A stretch of 64,000 bases of DNA from Parahaliea mediterranea (GTDB lineage Bacteria; Pseudomonadota; Gammaproteobacteria; Pseudomonadales; Halieaceae): assembly GCF_017255185.1 (NCBI RefSeq), contig NZ_JAFKCZ010000001.1:1-64000 (forward strand), in the 5' to 3' direction. The translations under genes and the position numbers were made by a program. Below are positions 9,696 through 19,465 of this stretch, piece by piece. The notes below the pieces were generated by a model. That model saw only the letters and a list, made by a program, of their open reading frames with translations. It was not told where the DNA came from and did no database searches. How positions within the stretch are numbered: position 1 is the stretch's first letter; each line of letters begins with the position of its first letter.

Positions 9696-12600
9696 AAACA
9701 GTCACACGCACTTTGGCGGCAAGCGGATACAGACAGTGGCGATGGGTGCTGGCGCTGTTGCTGGTGCTGGTATCCGGGCGCGGATTCGCCGCCAGCCTGT
9801 TCGCGGTGGTCTCCGACCGCTCGGCGGCGGAGCTCGCCGCCGGCGCCGCGCTCTTCGACCGGCGTCATCCCGGGCACAAACTGGTGATGCGCACCACCAG
9901 CCAGCTGGACGAGCTCGGCGATGCCGAGCTGGCCGGGTACTGGCGCGCCGCCGACGCCGTGCTGCTGGCGGCGGCCTTTGGCGACAGTGTGGTGCCGCGA
10001 CTCCAGCGCCTGGCCGCCGCCGCGCCGCTGGCGGCCGATACCCCCCTGCTGGTGGTCAATTCCGACCGGCAACTGCTGCCCCTCAGCCAGCTCGACGGGC
10101 GGCGGCCCATGGCGCGCCTGGACAAGGCTTCGCTGGACACTCTCACCAGCAACCCCGGCGCCGGCGACGATCCGGCGGCCCACTACACCAGCCTGGGCGA
10201 GCGCTTTCCGCAACAAGCGGCCTGGCTGGCTGGCCACGCCTATTGGAACAGCCGCGGCAGCGAGAACAGCGCCGGCCTGATCGCCTGGCTGCTGGCCCGC
10301 AGCGGCGCGGCGGTCGAGGTGCCCGCGCCTATCTACCGCGAAGCGCTGCGCTACTACCGGCACGGCCGCGTGGTGAAGGCCGGCGAATTGGGCCTGCGGG
10401 CCGGGACGCCCGCGGTGGCCCTGCTGGATACGGATGCCGGTGACCAGATGGGCAATCGCGGCCTGCTGGACACCCTTTGCCAGCGCCTGGAAGCGGCGGG
10501 GGCGCAGTGTTTCGCGGTGCTGGCGCGCTGGGGCGCGGCCAGTCTCACCGCGGTGGAGTCCCTGCCTGACATCAGTGCCCCCGCGGAGCTGGGCGCCATC
10601 GTCAGCCTGCAGGGCTTCGTGGTCGGCGGCGGCGACGGCTGGGAAGCCGTGGCCGCGGCGCTGGAGGGGTTGGATGTGCCGGTGTTGTCCGCCATTCGCC
10701 TGGCGACCCGCACCGAGGCCGAGTGGCGGCTGTCCGGCGATGGCATTCCGGTGGGAGAGGTCCATTACCGGGTGGGCATGCCGGAGTTCCAGGGCGTGAG
10801 CCAGCCGCTGGTGGTTGCCGCCGCCGAGGCGCCGAGCATCGACCCGCTGACCGGCCTGCGGCTCGCCGTGACCCGCCCCCTTCAGGGCGAGGTGGGGCGC
10901 CTGGTGCGCCGTATCGACAACTGGCTGGCCCTGCGGCGCAAGGCCAATGGCGACAAGCGGGTGGCCATCGTCTACTACAACCATCCCCCGGGGCGGCACA
11001 ATATCGGCGCAGACAACCTCGATGTGCCGGCCTCCCTGTGGCATATCCTGAAACGCCTGCAGACGGCTGGCTACGATACCGGCGAGCTGCCGGCCACGCC
11101 GGACGCCCTGCTGGAGCAGATCCAGCAACGCGGCATCAATCTGCCGGAAAACGGCGAGGCGCTGCGGCGCATGGCGCCACTGGTGGCCAGCGTGGACGGC
11201 GCCGCCTATCGTCAGTGGTTTGACGGCCTGCCGGAGACCGTGCGCGCGGGGGTCAGCGAGGGCCCGGTGGCGCTGCTGCTGGCGCGGGTGCGCGAGGCCC
11301 TGGACCTGGAGCGGCCGGAGCGGGCCCGGGAGATCGTGCACACTGCGGTCCACGACCTGGAGCACGTGCTCGAGGCCATCCGCCATCCGGCCCGGGAGCG
11401 CGCCCTGAACCTGCTGGCGCAGCTGGAGGCGGTGCTCGACGCGCTTGCGGAGCGCGAGGGCGACTGGGGCGAGGCCCGGACCCTGGCGCGCGCACTGGAA
11501 GCGACCGGGGTGCCGGGCCTGCGGGGCTGGGGCGACCCCCCCGGCTGGGTGATGACCCACGGCGACAGCCTGCTGGTGCCGGGGCTGCGTTTCGGCAAGG
11601 TCTTTGTCGGCCCGCAGCCGCCGCGCGGGTGGGAGGTGGACGAGGAGTTGCTGCACGCCAACCTCAGCTTCCCGCCGCCGCACCAGTATCTGGCCTTCTA
11701 CCGCTACCTGCAGGCGGATTTCGGGGCCGACGCGCTGATCCATCTCGGTCGCCACTCCACCTACGAGTTCCTGCCCGGGCGCGCCCTGGGGCTGACGGCC
11801 TCGGATTATCCCTCCCTGGTGGCCGGCGACGTGCCCGGCATCTACCCCTACATCGTCGACGGGGTCGGCGAGGGCCTGCAGGCCAAGCGCCGCGGGCTGG
11901 CGGTGATTGTCGACCACCTCACGCCGCCGCTGCGCACCACGCCGCTCTACGACGAACTGCTGCAACTGCGGCAGCTGGTGGAATCCTTCGAGGCCAGCGC
12001 CACCACCGGCTCCCCGGCCCGGGAGGAAGCGGTGGGCGAGATCCGCCGCAAGCTGTCGGTGCTGGACCTGGAGTCGGAGATCGCCGGGGAGATCGCCGCC
12101 GAGCACGGGGTGGAGAGCGTGGTGCTGGATCAGATCGACAACGAACTGCTGGTGCACGAGGTCGGCCACTACCTGACCGAAATGCAGGAGGCCTTCATGC
12201 CCCATGGCCTGCACATCTTCGGCCGTGACTGGAGCGCCGAGGCCCTGGACATGATGGTGGAATCCATGGCCGGCGAGGACGCACCGGACAGCGATCGCAA
12301 TGCGTGGCGAGTTGCCCTGGCGGACTCGCCGGAGCGGGAAATGAACGCGCTGCTGGCCGCGCTCGATGGTCGCTTCGTGCCCCCCGGCAAGGGCAATGAC
12401 CCGGTGCGCAGCCCGGAGGTGCTGCCCACCGGGCGCAACTTCCACGGTCTCAACGGCAGCCTGCTGCCCACCCGGGTCGGCTACGCCCTGGGGGCGCGGC
12501 TGGCGGCGCAGGCCCGGGCGCAGAGCCCGTCGTCCGACGGCAGCGAGGCGGTGGTGCTGTGGGCCTCGGATACGGTGCGCGACGAGGGCGCCGTGGTGGC

Positions 12601-14059
12601 TTTCGGCATGGACATGCTGGGGGTGCGCCCGGTGTGGAACAGCCGCGGTATCGTCGAGGGCCTGGAGCGGGTGCCGCTGTCCGGCGAGCGGGAGCGACGC
12701 GACGCGGTGTTTACCACCTCCGGCCTGTTTCGCGACCTCTACGGCGAACTACTGGTGTGGCTCGACAAGTCCGTGCGCCTGGCCCTGCAGGGTTCGGCGG
12801 CGACCATCGTGCGGGACTACCCGGCCCTGGCGCCGGCGCTCGAAGCCGCCCTGGCGCCGGTGGCGGACCTGGGCGAGCCCGGCGACGAGCCGCTGGCGCG
12901 CAACCGGGTGGCCCGGCACTGGGTGGAAGACGCCCGCGCCGCGCTCGAGGGGAATGCGCCGCCCGCCGAGGCCGGGGTGCGCGCCGTCTACCGGGTATTC
13001 GGGGACCCGCCGGGCAGCTACGGCGCCGGCATCAACCGCCTCGCGGAGCGCTCCGGGAGCTGGAGCGAGCGCGGCGAACTCGCGGCAACCTACCTCAACC
13101 GCATGGGGCACGCCTACGGGGTGGGCACGCAGGGCATGCCCGCACAGGCGGACTTTCGCGGCCGGCTCGCCACCGTCGAGCGGACCTATCTGGGGCGGGC
13201 CAGCAACCTCTACGGTCTGCTGGACAACAACGATGCCTTCGACTATCTCGGCGGCCTGAGCCTGGCGGTGGAGCAGGTGACCGGCAGCGCGCCGGACAAC
13301 CGGGTGATCAACCACGCCGACCCGGGCAATGCCCGCATCGACCGGCTGGAGACGGCCCTGCTCGCCGAGCTGCGCGGTCGTTTCCTCAACCCGGCCTGGA
13401 TCGAGCCGCTGATGGCACACGGCTACGCCGGCGCCCGCACCATGGGTAGCGAGTTCCTCGAATACCTCTGGGGCTGGCAGGTGACCAACCCGGAGATCGT
13501 GCGCTCCTGGGCCTGGGACGAGGTGAATGCCGTTTACTTCCAGGACAAGTACGAACTCGGGCTGGATGAATTCCTGGGGGAGGGCAGCAATGCCCACGTC
13601 AAGGCCAATATGTTGGCGGTGCTGTTGGTGGCGGCCCACAAGGGCTACTGGGAGGCCGACCAGGAAACCCTGGCCGCGGTGGCGGGGGAGTTCGCCACCC
13701 TGGTGGCGGCCAATGGCCTGCCCGGCAGCGGGCACACCGGCCCCGATCACCCGATGCTGGCCTGGATCGAGCCCCTGCTGGGCGAGGCCCAGGCGGCCGG
13801 TTTGCGGCAGGCGATGGCGGCCGCGCGCGGCGCCCCCCGGCGGCCGGAGAACAAGGCGGCGTCGACCATCGCCGAACTGCGGGCGCAAGACGGGGCGACG
13901 CAGGGCGAGGCCCCGGCAAAAACCGCCGATGACGCGTCGGGCGAGGCGCGCGAATCCGGCGAGTTGGCGGACCGGGCCCCCTGGCTGTTGCTGGCCGCCG
14001 CGCTGCTGATCGCCGGCGGCATGTTCGCCGGTGCCCGGCGCCGGCGAGAGCAGGTATAA
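9692..14059 (+). CDS. cobN: CobN-like chelatase with signal peptide and C-terminal anchor
   Basis: The 1455-residue protein belongs to the CobN/BchH large-subunit family. Recognisable segments are VAIVYYNHPPGRHNIGADNL, the HLGRHSTYEFLPGRALGL block with its His pair, and YPYIVDGVGEGLQAKRR followed by VDHLTPPLRTTPLYDEL. Unlike cytoplasmic aerobic CobN it starts with a hydrophobic export signal (about residues 17-34, cleaving near GFAAS). It ends with one helix (APWLLLAAALLIAGGMFAG) and a basic tail. The catalytic body should therefore lie in the periplasm, anchored at the C-terminus. No CobS/CobT or ChlI/ChlD motor is encoded nearby. The next two genes are an ExbB-like channel and a DUF2149 protein, a trio also known with CobN-like HmuS in haem-uptake loci of Bacteroidetes. 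Confidence 0.88.
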   Translation: MKTVTRTLAASGYRQWRWVLALLLVLVSGRGFAASLFAVVSDRSAAELAAGAALFDRRHPGHKLVMRTTSQLDELGDAELAGYWRAADAVLLAAAFGDSVVPRLQRLAAAAPLAADTPLLVVNSDRQLLPLSQLDGRRPMARLDKASLDTLTSNPGAGDDPAAHYTSLGERFPQQAAWLAGHAYWNSRGSENSAGLIAWLLARSGAAVEVPAPIYREALRYYRHGRVVKAGELGLRAGTPAVALLDTDAGDQMGNRGLLDTLCQRLEAAGAQCFAVLARWGAASLTAVESLPDISAPAELGAIVSLQGFVVGGGDGWEAVAAALEGLDVPVLSAIRLATRTEAEWRLSGDGIPVGEVHYRVGMPEFQGVSQPLVVAAAEAPSIDPLTGLRLAVTRPLQGEVGRLVRRIDNWLALRRKANGDKRVAIVYYNHPPGRHNIGADNLDVPASLWHILKRLQTAGYDTGELPATPDALLEQIQQRGINLPENGEALRRMAPLVASVDGAAYRQWFDGLPETVRAGVSEGPVALLLARVREALDLERPERAREIVHTAVHDLEHVLEAIRHPARERALNLLAQLEAVLDALAEREGDWGEARTLARALEATGVPGLRGWGDPPGWVMTHGDSLLVPGLRFGKVFVGPQPPRGWEVDEELLHANLSFPPPHQYLAFYRYLQADFGADALIHLGRHSTYEFLPGRALGLTASDYPSLVAGDVPGIYPYIVDGVGEGLQAKRRGLAVIVDHLTPPLRTTPLYDELLQLRQLVESFEASATTGSPAREEAVGEIRRKLSVLDLESEIAGEIAAEHGVESVVLDQIDNELLVHEVGHYLTEMQEAFMPHGLHIFGRDWSAEALDMMVESMAGEDAPDSDRNAWRVALADSPEREMNALLAALDGRFVPPGKGNDPVRSPEVLPTGRNFHGLNGSLLPTRVGYALGARLAAQARAQSPSSDGSEAVVLWASDTVRDEGAVVAFGMDMLGVRPVWNSRGIVEGLERVPLSGERERRDAVFTTSGLFRDLYGELLVWLDKSVRLALQGSAATIVRDYPALAPALEAALAPVADLGEPGDEPLARNRVARHWVEDARAALEGNAPPAEAGVRAVYRVFGDPPGSYGAGINRLAERSGSWSERGELAATYLNRMGHAYGVGTQGMPAQADFRGRLATVERTYLGRASNLYGLLDNNDAFDYLGGLSLAVEQVTGSAPDNRVINHADPGNARIDRLETALLAELRGRFLNPAWIEPLMAHGYAGARTMGSEFLEYLWGWQVTNPEIVRSWAWDEVNAVYFQDKYELGLDEFLGEGSNAHVKANMLAVLLVAAHKGYWEADQETLAAVAGEFATLVAANGLPGSGHTGPDHPMLAWIEPLLGEAQAAGLRQAMAAARGAPRRPENKAASTIAELRAQDGATQGEAPAKTADDASGEARESGELADRAPWLLLAAALLIAGGMFAGARRRREQV

Positions 14060-14074
14060 CAGGAGAGGTGTCCC

Positions 14075-14536
14075 ATGTTTGATTCCGGATTGATAGCCCT
14101 GATGCACCCGCTGGTGAATATCCTGCTGCAGCCGGTGATTGCCGCGTTGATGCTGGTGGTGGCGCTGGCGCTGTGGGAGTTGGGCACCGCGGCGGGTGAG
14201 CGCCTGCTGGCCCTGCCGCGCCTGGTGGCGGCCGGCGACGCCGCGGAAGTGGAGCGGCTGGGCCGCCGGCGCATTCAGCGGGTGGATGTCATCACCCGCA
14301 TCGGGCCGATGTTGGGGCTGATGGGGACGCTGATCCCGCTGGGGCCCGGCCTCGCGGCCCTCGGTCGCGGTGAGCTCGACATCCTGGCCACGGCCATGAG
14401 CGTGGCCTTCGACACCACCGTCCTGGGCCTGCTGGCGGGCATCGTCGGCTTCGTGCTGGGCCGCGCACGGCGCCTGTGGTATGAGCGTGCCCTGGAACAT
14501 ATCGAGGCCGCGGCGCCGGCCGGGGAGCGGGCCTGA
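14075..14536 (+). CDS. MotA/TolQ/ExbB-like proton-channel protein
   Basis: The 153-residue protein has an N-terminal helix (about residues 12-38), a short cytoplasmic loop with two Arg-rich stretches, then RIGPMLGLMGTLIPLGPGL and a final helix pair around SVAFDTTVLGLLAGIVGFVLG. The GPMLGLMGTLIPLG block is the signature of TolQ/ExbB channels. AGGAGAG precedes the ATG by 8 bases. It is shorter than ExbB (about 240 residues). It stands directly between the CobN-like gene and a DUF2149 gene, so it is likely the energising partner of that chelatase rather than of TonB. Confidence 0.88.
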   Translation: MFDSGLIALMHPLVNILLQPVIAALMLVVALALWELGTAAGERLLALPRLVAAGDAAEVERLGRRRIQRVDVITRIGPMLGLMGTLIPLGPGLAALGRGELDILATAMSVAFDTTVLGLLAGIVGFVLGRARRLWYERALEHIEAAAPAGERA

Positions 14537-14847
14537 TGGCGCGCCGCGGGCTCACCCACAGCCGTTTCGACGAGCCGGAGGAGGAGCCCCTCGGCGGCTT
14601 GTCCAACCTGGTTGATATTGTGCTGGTCTTCGCCTGCGGATTGATGGCCGCCCTGGCCAGCCGCTACGGCTCGCTGCCCGAACAGCAGGCGCCGAGCGGG
14701 GGGCAGGAAGTGGTGCGCGGCACCGAGATGCCGCAGCTACCCCGGGGCGTGGGCGAGGCGGGCAGCGGCTACCAGTCGGTGGGCACGGTGTACCGGGACC
14801 CCGAGTCCGGCAAGCTGATCCTGGTGGGGGATAGCTCCGCGCCCTGA
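14536..14847 (+). CDS. DUF2149 family membrane protein
   Basis: The 103-residue protein has one membrane helix (LVDIVLVFACGLMAALA, about residues 28-45) and ends with the family pattern GSGYQSVGTVYRDPESGKLI. The size and shape recall ExbD/TolR partners of ExbB-like channels. The start overlaps the preceding stop (TGATG), so the two are coupled. DUF2149 proteins are typically found with CobN-like and ExbB-like genes. Its biochemical role is not known to me. Confidence 0.85.
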   Translation: MARRGLTHSRFDEPEEEPLGGLSNLVDIVLVFACGLMAALASRYGSLPEQQAPSGGQEVVRGTEMPQLPRGVGEAGSGYQSVGTVYRDPESGKLILVGDSSAP

Positions 14848-14853
14848 AACCAT

Positions 14854-15007
14854 GGGGACGGATACCGAATTCCCGGGTATTCGGTATCTGTCCCGAATGG
14901 CAGTGACTTAACCGATGTAGGGCCGGGTTTATTCGGCCATTGATGCCGTGAGCACCGCTTTTGGTCGAATAAATTCGACCCTACAGAGGGCACAATACCC
15001 TGTTTTT
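14854..15007. repeat. Composite inverted-repeat element, right copy
   Basis: Reverse-complement partner of 643-880. A GGGGACGGATACC hairpin (14854-14894) is followed by the linker CGAATGGCAGTGACTTAACCG, then a 70-bp TGTAGGG...CCCTACA module (14916-14985) and GAGGGCACAATACCCTGTTT. The internal stretch TTGATGCCGTGAGC also matches the left copy in reverse. Together the two copies bracket the azoR-to-DUF2149 block. Confidence 0.82.
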
Positions 15008-15034
15008 GGCGCCAGTGAGGGGCCGTTTCTTATT

Positions 15035-15433
15035 CTAGCGTCGGCGGTTGAGTTCGGAGATTTGGCCGTTGAGGGTGAGCAGGTCGTACAGCAGGCCGAT
15101 GCCGAACAGGCCCAGGGTCAGCAGGTAGAGCAGGCCGGTGAATATCTTGCCCATGTAGAAGCGGTGGATGCCGAACACCCCCAGGAAGGTGAGCAGTATC
15201 CAGGCCAGATCGTAGTCGGTGGGGCCGCTGTCGTACTTGAAGTCGGCATCGCGGGCCATGCCCGGGATCAGCAGCAGGTCGATGATCCAGCCGATGAAGA
15301 ACAGCCCGAGGGTGAAGAACCAGATGGTTCCGGTGATTTGCTTGCCGTAGTAGAAGCGGTGGGCGCCGATAAAACCGAAGATCCACAACAGATAGCCCAT
15401 GAAAACCGAATGGCTGGGGGGTTGGTGTTGCAC
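15035..15433 (-). CDS. TM2-domain membrane protein with two TM2 units
   Basis: The 132-residue protein contains two TM2 modules: FGFIGAHRFYYGKQITG with a following helix, and LGVFGIHRFYMGKIFTGL with a following helix. Each TM2 unit is a helix pair joined by a G.HRFY.G motif. I place the start at the GTG at 15433 because AAGGAGG lies 8 bases upstream; an ATG at 15496 would add 21 residues without a good ribosome site. It points toward the DUF2149 gene and lies just outside the bracketing repeat. Function of bacterial TM2 proteins is not established. Confidence 0.85.
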   Translation of the reverse strand: MQHQPPSHSVFMGYLLWIFGFIGAHRFYYGKQITGTIWFFTLGLFFIGWIIDLLLIPGMARDADFKYDSGPTDYDLAWILLTFLGVFGIHRFYMGKIFTGLLYLLTLGLFGIGLLYDLLTLNGQISELNRRR

Positions 15434-15573
15434 GGGGGCGGCCTCCTTGCAAAACAATGGTGGAAATATAGTGTGGCGGCGGGCCGGGACGGTCAAGTTA
15501 TAAAGGTCTTGTTTCTTATATGTTTATTGGCAGGTCGGCTGGCTAGCGGCCGCCCCGTAGCGCCTCTGCGCCA

Positions 15574-15626
15574 TGTAGGGTCGAATTCATTCGACCAAAA
15601 AGCGGCGCAATAAATTGCGCCCTACA
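15574..15626. repeat. Short TGTAGGGTCGAATTC-type repeat
   Basis: Module TGTAGGGTCGAATTCATTCG followed by a GGCGCAATAAATTGCGCC hairpin and CTACA. It is a third, shortened member of the family at 737-806 and 14916-14985. Further fragments of the same type follow to about 15690. The rest of the gap between 15434 and 15830 shows no gene. Confidence 0.75.
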
Positions 15627-15831
15627 GGTGCCCGCGATGTAGGGGCGACAGCGGGCCCCGCTTTTTGGCATTTATTCGACCAGCCGACCGCCCTCTCTGG
15701 AGCCGGTCCCCGGGCCCGATCAAAAAACCGGCAAATTACCCTTGCATCCCCCCGCCGAATTGCCATAATACGCGCCGGCAAAAGCCCATGGAAACAAGTC
15801 GGATCCTCCGAAACTATTTACCATCGCCTGG

Positions 15832-15860
15832 TTGACACCCCACAGGTCGGTCTATAGAAT
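15832..15860 (+). promoter_or_regulatory. Sigma-70 promoter of the S10 operon
   Basis: TTGACA (15832-15837), a 17-bp spacer and TAGAAT (15855-15860) lie 69 bp before the rpsJ start. With tuf more than 15 kb away and behind a terminator, this promoter probably drives the ribosomal operon by itself. Confidence 0.75.
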
Positions 15861-15928
15861 TCGCGTTCCTTTTTTCGGGGGGCTCCGTTGCGGGTTCCTG
15901 GTTTTTTTATTAATTGGAGTTTGGTCAG

Positions 15929-16240
15929 GTGCAGAATCAACGCATTCGTATTCGCCTAAAGGCTTTTGACCATCGACTGATCGATACCTCGACTCAGGAG
16001 ATTGTGGAAACGGCGCGCCGTACTGGCGCCCAGGTCAGGGGGCCGATCCCGCTTCCCACGCGGAAGGAAAAGTACACCGTGCTGGTTTCGCCGCACGTAA
16101 ACAAGGACGCACGTGACCAGTACGAGATTCGTACGCACAAGCGTCTGCTTGACATCGTGGAGCCCACTGAAAAAACCGTGGACGCACTGATGAAACTGGA
16201 CCTGGCAGCAGGTGTGGAAGTTCAGATCAGTCTTGGTTAA
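15929..16240 (+). CDS. rpsJ: 30S ribosomal protein S10
   Basis: A 103-residue S10, starting at GTG with the usual [19 protein letters not shown] and ending VEVQISLG. S10 sits in the small-subunit head and also serves in NusB antitermination complexes. The upstream in-frame ATG would add five residues not found in the family. First gene of the S10 operon. Confidence 0.97.
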   Translation: MQNQRIRIRLKAFDHRLIDTSTQEIVETARRTGAQVRGPIPLPTRKEKYTVLVSPHVNKDARDQYEIRTHKRLLDIVEPTEKTVDALMKLDLAAGVEVQISLG

Positions 16241-16363
16241 CGAAAACTCGTAGCAAGACCCGCCCGGTCGCATCGGTGCGGCCGGGTGTGTAACAGCCCT
16301 TGCTGTAAGAAGTAGTGGGCTGGCCGTAGAGGGTAAGCCCCGTACACTGAGAGGTTAGCAACA

Positions 16364-16999
16364 ATGACTATTGGCTTAGTCGGCCGTAAATCCGGTATGA
16401 CTCGTGTTTTTACCGAGGACGGCGTATCCATTCCAGTAACCGTAGTGGAGATTGCTCCAAACCGCGTTACTCAAATCAAAGAGTTAGATAGCGACGGCTA
16501 TCGCGCAATCCAGGTCACTGCGGGCTCCCGCAAGGCCTCCAAAGTGAGCAAGGCGGAAGCCGGACACTACGCCAAGGCGGGTGTCGAGGCGGGCCTCGGC
16601 CTGTGGGAGTTCCGTCTGGACGGTTCCGACGAGGCCTTCGAGGTTGGCGCGGAGCTGACCGTTGAGCGTTTCGAGGCGGGCCAGAAGGTCGACGTCGCCG
16701 GTAAATCCAAGGGCAAAGGCTTTCAGGGCGCGGTTAAGCGCTGGAACTTCCGTACCCAGGACGCCACTCACGGCAACTCCCTGTCTCACCGGGCGCCGGG
16801 CTCCATCGGTCAGTGCCAGACCCCTGGTCGGGTGTTCAAGGGCAAGAAGATGGCCGGTCACATGGGTGCCGAGAACGTAACCACGCAGGGCCTGGAAGTC
16901 GTGCGTGTCGATGCCGAGCGCAACCTGCTGCTCATCAAGGGCGCCGTCCCTGGTGCGCCGGGCGGAGACGTGATCGTGCGTCCTGCGGTCAAGGCTTAA
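16364..16999 (+). CDS. rplC: 50S ribosomal protein L3
   Basis: A 211-residue L3 with [16 protein letters not shown] at the N-terminus and the conserved loop around [20 protein letters not shown], which reaches toward the peptidyl-transferase centre. GAGAGG precedes the ATG. The gap to rpsJ is 123 bp. Confidence 0.97.
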   Translation: MTIGLVGRKSGMTRVFTEDGVSIPVTVVEIAPNRVTQIKELDSDGYRAIQVTAGSRKASKVSKAEAGHYAKAGVEAGLGLWEFRLDGSDEAFEVGAELTVERFEAGQKVDVAGKSKGKGFQGAVKRWNFRTQDATHGNSLSHRAPGSIGQCQTPGRVFKGKKMAGHMGAENVTTQGLEVVRVDAERNLLLIKGAVPGAPGGDVIVRPAVKA

Positions 17000-17015
17000 G
17001 GTTAGGGGGTCTAAC

Positions 17016-17633
17016 GTGGAATTGAATGTAGTTAAGCCGGGCAATGCTGAAGCGGGCAAGGTGTCTGTTTCCGACGCTGCCTTCGCTCGTGAATTCAACG
17101 AGGACCTGGTTCACCAGGTAGTGACTGCGTACCTGGCGGGTGCCCGTCAAGGTACTCGCGCGCAGAAAAATCGCGCCGCTGTCAGCGGTGGCGGCAAGAA
17201 GCCCTGGCGTCAAAAGGGTACCGGTCGCGCTCGCGCGGGGACCATTCGCTCCCCCATCTGGCGCTCCGGTGGCGTGACCTTCGCGGCCCAGCCCCAGGAT
17301 CACTCCCAGAAAGTGAACCGCAAGATGTACCGCGCTGCGCTGCGCTCCATCGTCTCCGAGCTGGCTCGCCAGGATCGCCTGATGGTTGTGGAGAGCGTTG
17401 ATATCGAGCAGCCCAAGACCAAGCTGCTGGCCAAGCAGTTGGGTGAATACGGTCTGGACAACGTGCTGATCGTGACCGCCGAGGTTGGCGAGAACCTGTA
17501 CCTCGCGGCCCGCAACCTGCAGAAAGTTGATGTGCGCGATGTGGACGGCGTGGACCCGGTCAGCCTGATCGCCTATGACAAGGTGATGGTCACCGTGGAC
17601 GCAGTGAAGAAGTTTGAGGAGATGCTGGGATGA
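17016..17633 (+). CDS. rplD: 50S ribosomal protein L4
   Basis: A 205-residue L4 starting at GTG, with the extended-loop segment [20 protein letters not shown]. In enterobacteria L4 represses the S10 operon; whether it does so here cannot be read. Its end overlaps the rplW start as ATGA. Confidence 0.97.
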   Translation: MELNVVKPGNAEAGKVSVSDAAFAREFNEDLVHQVVTAYLAGARQGTRAQKNRAAVSGGGKKPWRQKGTGRARAGTIRSPIWRSGGVTFAAQPQDHSQKVNRKMYRAALRSIVSELARQDRLMVVESVDIEQPKTKLLAKQLGEYGLDNVLIVTAEVGENLYLAARNLQKVDVRDVDGVDPVSLIAYDKVMVTVDAVKKFEEMLG

Positions 17634-17926
17634 ACCAGGAGCGCGTATTTCAAGTGCTGGTAGGCCCGCACGTATCCGAAAAAGCGGCTGTGATCGCGGA
17701 CGCAAGCAACCAGTATGTGTTCAAAGTCGCCGTTGATGCGACCAAGCTCGAGATCAAGAAGTCAGTCGAGCAGCTGTTCAAGGTCAAGGTCGACAATGTG
17801 CGCACCCTGAAGGTCAAGGGCAAGGTCAAGCGCAACCGCTTTGGTTACAGCACCAAGCCGACCTGGAAGAAGGCATACGTTCGTCTGGAGCAGGGTCAGG
17901 AAATTGACTTTGCTTCCGCCGAATAA
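17630..17926 (+). CDS. rplW: 50S ribosomal protein L23
   Basis: A 98-residue L23 ([32 protein letters not shown]). L23 lines the exit tunnel and is a docking point for trigger factor and SRP. It overlaps rplD by four bases. Confidence 0.97.
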   Translation: MNQERVFQVLVGPHVSEKAAVIADASNQYVFKVAVDATKLEIKKSVEQLFKVKVDNVRTLKVKGKVKRNRFGYSTKPTWKKAYVRLEQGQEIDFASAE

Positions 17927-17940
17927 GGAGTAGGTTGAAC

Positions 17941-18768
17941 ATGGCAATTCAGAAGACAAAGCCCACTTCCCCCGGTCGCCGTCACGTCGTCCGTGTGGTC
18001 AGCGACGAGCTGCACAAGGGCGCACCTTACAGTCCGTTGCTGGAGAAGCAGTCTCGCAACGGTGGCCGTAACAACAACGGCCGGATCACTACCCGTCACG
18101 TTGGTGGTGGCCACAAGCAGCACTACCGTGTGATCGACTTCAAGCGCACCAAGGACGGTATTCCCGCCAAGGTTGAGCGTCTGGAATACGATCCGAACCG
18201 CACCGCGCACATCGCGCTGCTGCTGTTCGCCGACGGCGAGCGCCGCTACATCATCGCGCCCAAGGGCGTGAAGGCTGGCGACGTGCTGCAATCCGGTTCC
18301 GCGGCGCCGATTAAAATCGGCAACTGCCTGCCGCTGCGCAACATTCCGGTGGGCTCCGTGATTCACGCGCTGGAGCTGAAGCCCGGCAAGGGCGCCCAAA
18401 TGGCACGCTCCGCTGGCGCGTCCGTGCAGCTGGTGGCTCGCGAAGGCCGCTACGCCACCGTGCGTCTGCGCTCCGGCGAGATGCGCAAGGTGCTGTCCGA
18501 TTGTCGCGCGACCCTGGGCGAGGTATCCAACTCCGAGCACAGCCTGCGCAAACTGGGTAAAGCGGGTGCCGCGCGCTGGCGCGGCGTACGTCCGACCGTT
18601 CGCGGTGTTGCAATGAACCCGGTTGATCACCCCCATGGTGGTGGTGAGGGTCGTACCTCCGGTGGCCGTCATCCGGTCAGCCCCTGGGGTACCCCGACCA
18701 AGGGTTACAAGACCCGCAAGAACAAGCGCACCGACGGCCTTATTGTCCGCCGTCGTGGTAAGAAGTAA
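17941..18768 (+). CDS. rplB: 50S ribosomal protein L2
   Basis: A 275-residue L2 with the conserved C-terminal segment [20 protein letters not shown] near the peptidyl-transferase centre. The ATG at 17941 follows AAGGAG; an in-frame TTG two codons upstream is less likely. Confidence 0.97.
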   Translation: MAIQKTKPTSPGRRHVVRVVSDELHKGAPYSPLLEKQSRNGGRNNNGRITTRHVGGGHKQHYRVIDFKRTKDGIPAKVERLEYDPNRTAHIALLLFADGERRYIIAPKGVKAGDVLQSGSAAPIKIGNCLPLRNIPVGSVIHALELKPGKGAQMARSAGASVQLVAREGRYATVRLRSGEMRKVLSDCRATLGEVSNSEHSLRKLGKAGAARWRGVRPTVRGVAMNPVDHPHGGGEGRTSGGRHPVSPWGTPTKGYKTRKNKRTDGLIVRRRGKK

Positions 18769-18804
18769 CGGTTGCCGTTAAACCAGATTTAGAGGAAAGA
18801 GATT

Positions 18805-19080
18805 GTGCCGCGTTCATTGAAAAAAGGTCCTTTTATCGACCTGCACCTGATGAAGAAGGTCGAGGCCGCGATCGACAGTAATGATCGCCGCCCGATCAAA
18901 ACCTGGTCGCGTCGTTCCATGGTATCTCCGGATATGGTGGGCCTGACGATTGCCGTACACAACGGTCGTCAGCACGTACCGGTACTGATCAACGAAGACA
19001 TGGTTGGTCACAAGCTGGGCGAATTTGCGGTAACCCGCACGTTCAAGGGCCATATCGTGGACAAGAAGGCCAAGCGCTAG
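18805..19080 (+). CDS. rpsS: 30S ribosomal protein S19
   Basis: A 91-residue S19 starting at GTG ([19 protein letters not shown]). It binds 16S rRNA in the small-subunit head. AGAGGAAAGAG precedes the start. Confidence 0.97.
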   Translation: MPRSLKKGPFIDLHLMKKVEAAIDSNDRRPIKTWSRRSMVSPDMVGLTIAVHNGRQHVPVLINEDMVGHKLGEFAVTRTFKGHIVDKKAKR

Positions 19081-19109
19081 GGCGCGGGTCTCAAGCGAGG
19101 TTAAAGGAA

Positions 19110-19448
19110 ATGGAAGTTGCAGCAAGATTGAAAGGCGCGCGAATTTCCGCGCAGAAAGCTCGCCTGGTCGCCGACCAGGTTCGCGGCCTGCCCGTGGAAA
19201 AGGCGCTGGACCTGCTGGAATTCAGCCCCAAAAAGGCTGCTCACATTGTCAAGAAGGTGCTCGACTCTGCCATTGCCAATGCTGAGAACAACGAAGGTGC
19301 CGACGTGGACGAGTTGAAAGTGTCCAGCATCTTTGTGGACGAAGGTATGACCATGAAGCGCCTGCGTCCGCGTGCCAAGGGCCGCGCGGACCGTATTCTC
19401 AAGCGCAGCTGTCATATCACAGTTAAAGTAGCAGACGGCGAAGGCTAA
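19110..19448 (+). CDS. rplV: 50S ribosomal protein L22
   Basis: A 112-residue L22 ([20 protein letters not shown]). Its beta-hairpin loop with [15 protein letters not shown] lines the exit tunnel. Confidence 0.97.
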   Translation: MEVAARLKGARISAQKARLVADQVRGLPVEKALDLLEFSPKKAAHIVKKVLDSAIANAENNEGADVDELKVSSIFVDEGMTMKRLRPRAKGRADRILKRSCHITVKVADGEG

Positions 19449-19465
19449 GGTTAGGAGAAGACCAC

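Noticed and set aside
18402-18420. TGGCACG inside rplB as a sigma-54-type site
   Set aside because: The -12 element (CTGCA or TTGCA) is missing at the right spacing and the match lies inside a ribosomal gene. The similar match near 28874 in rpoA fails the same way.
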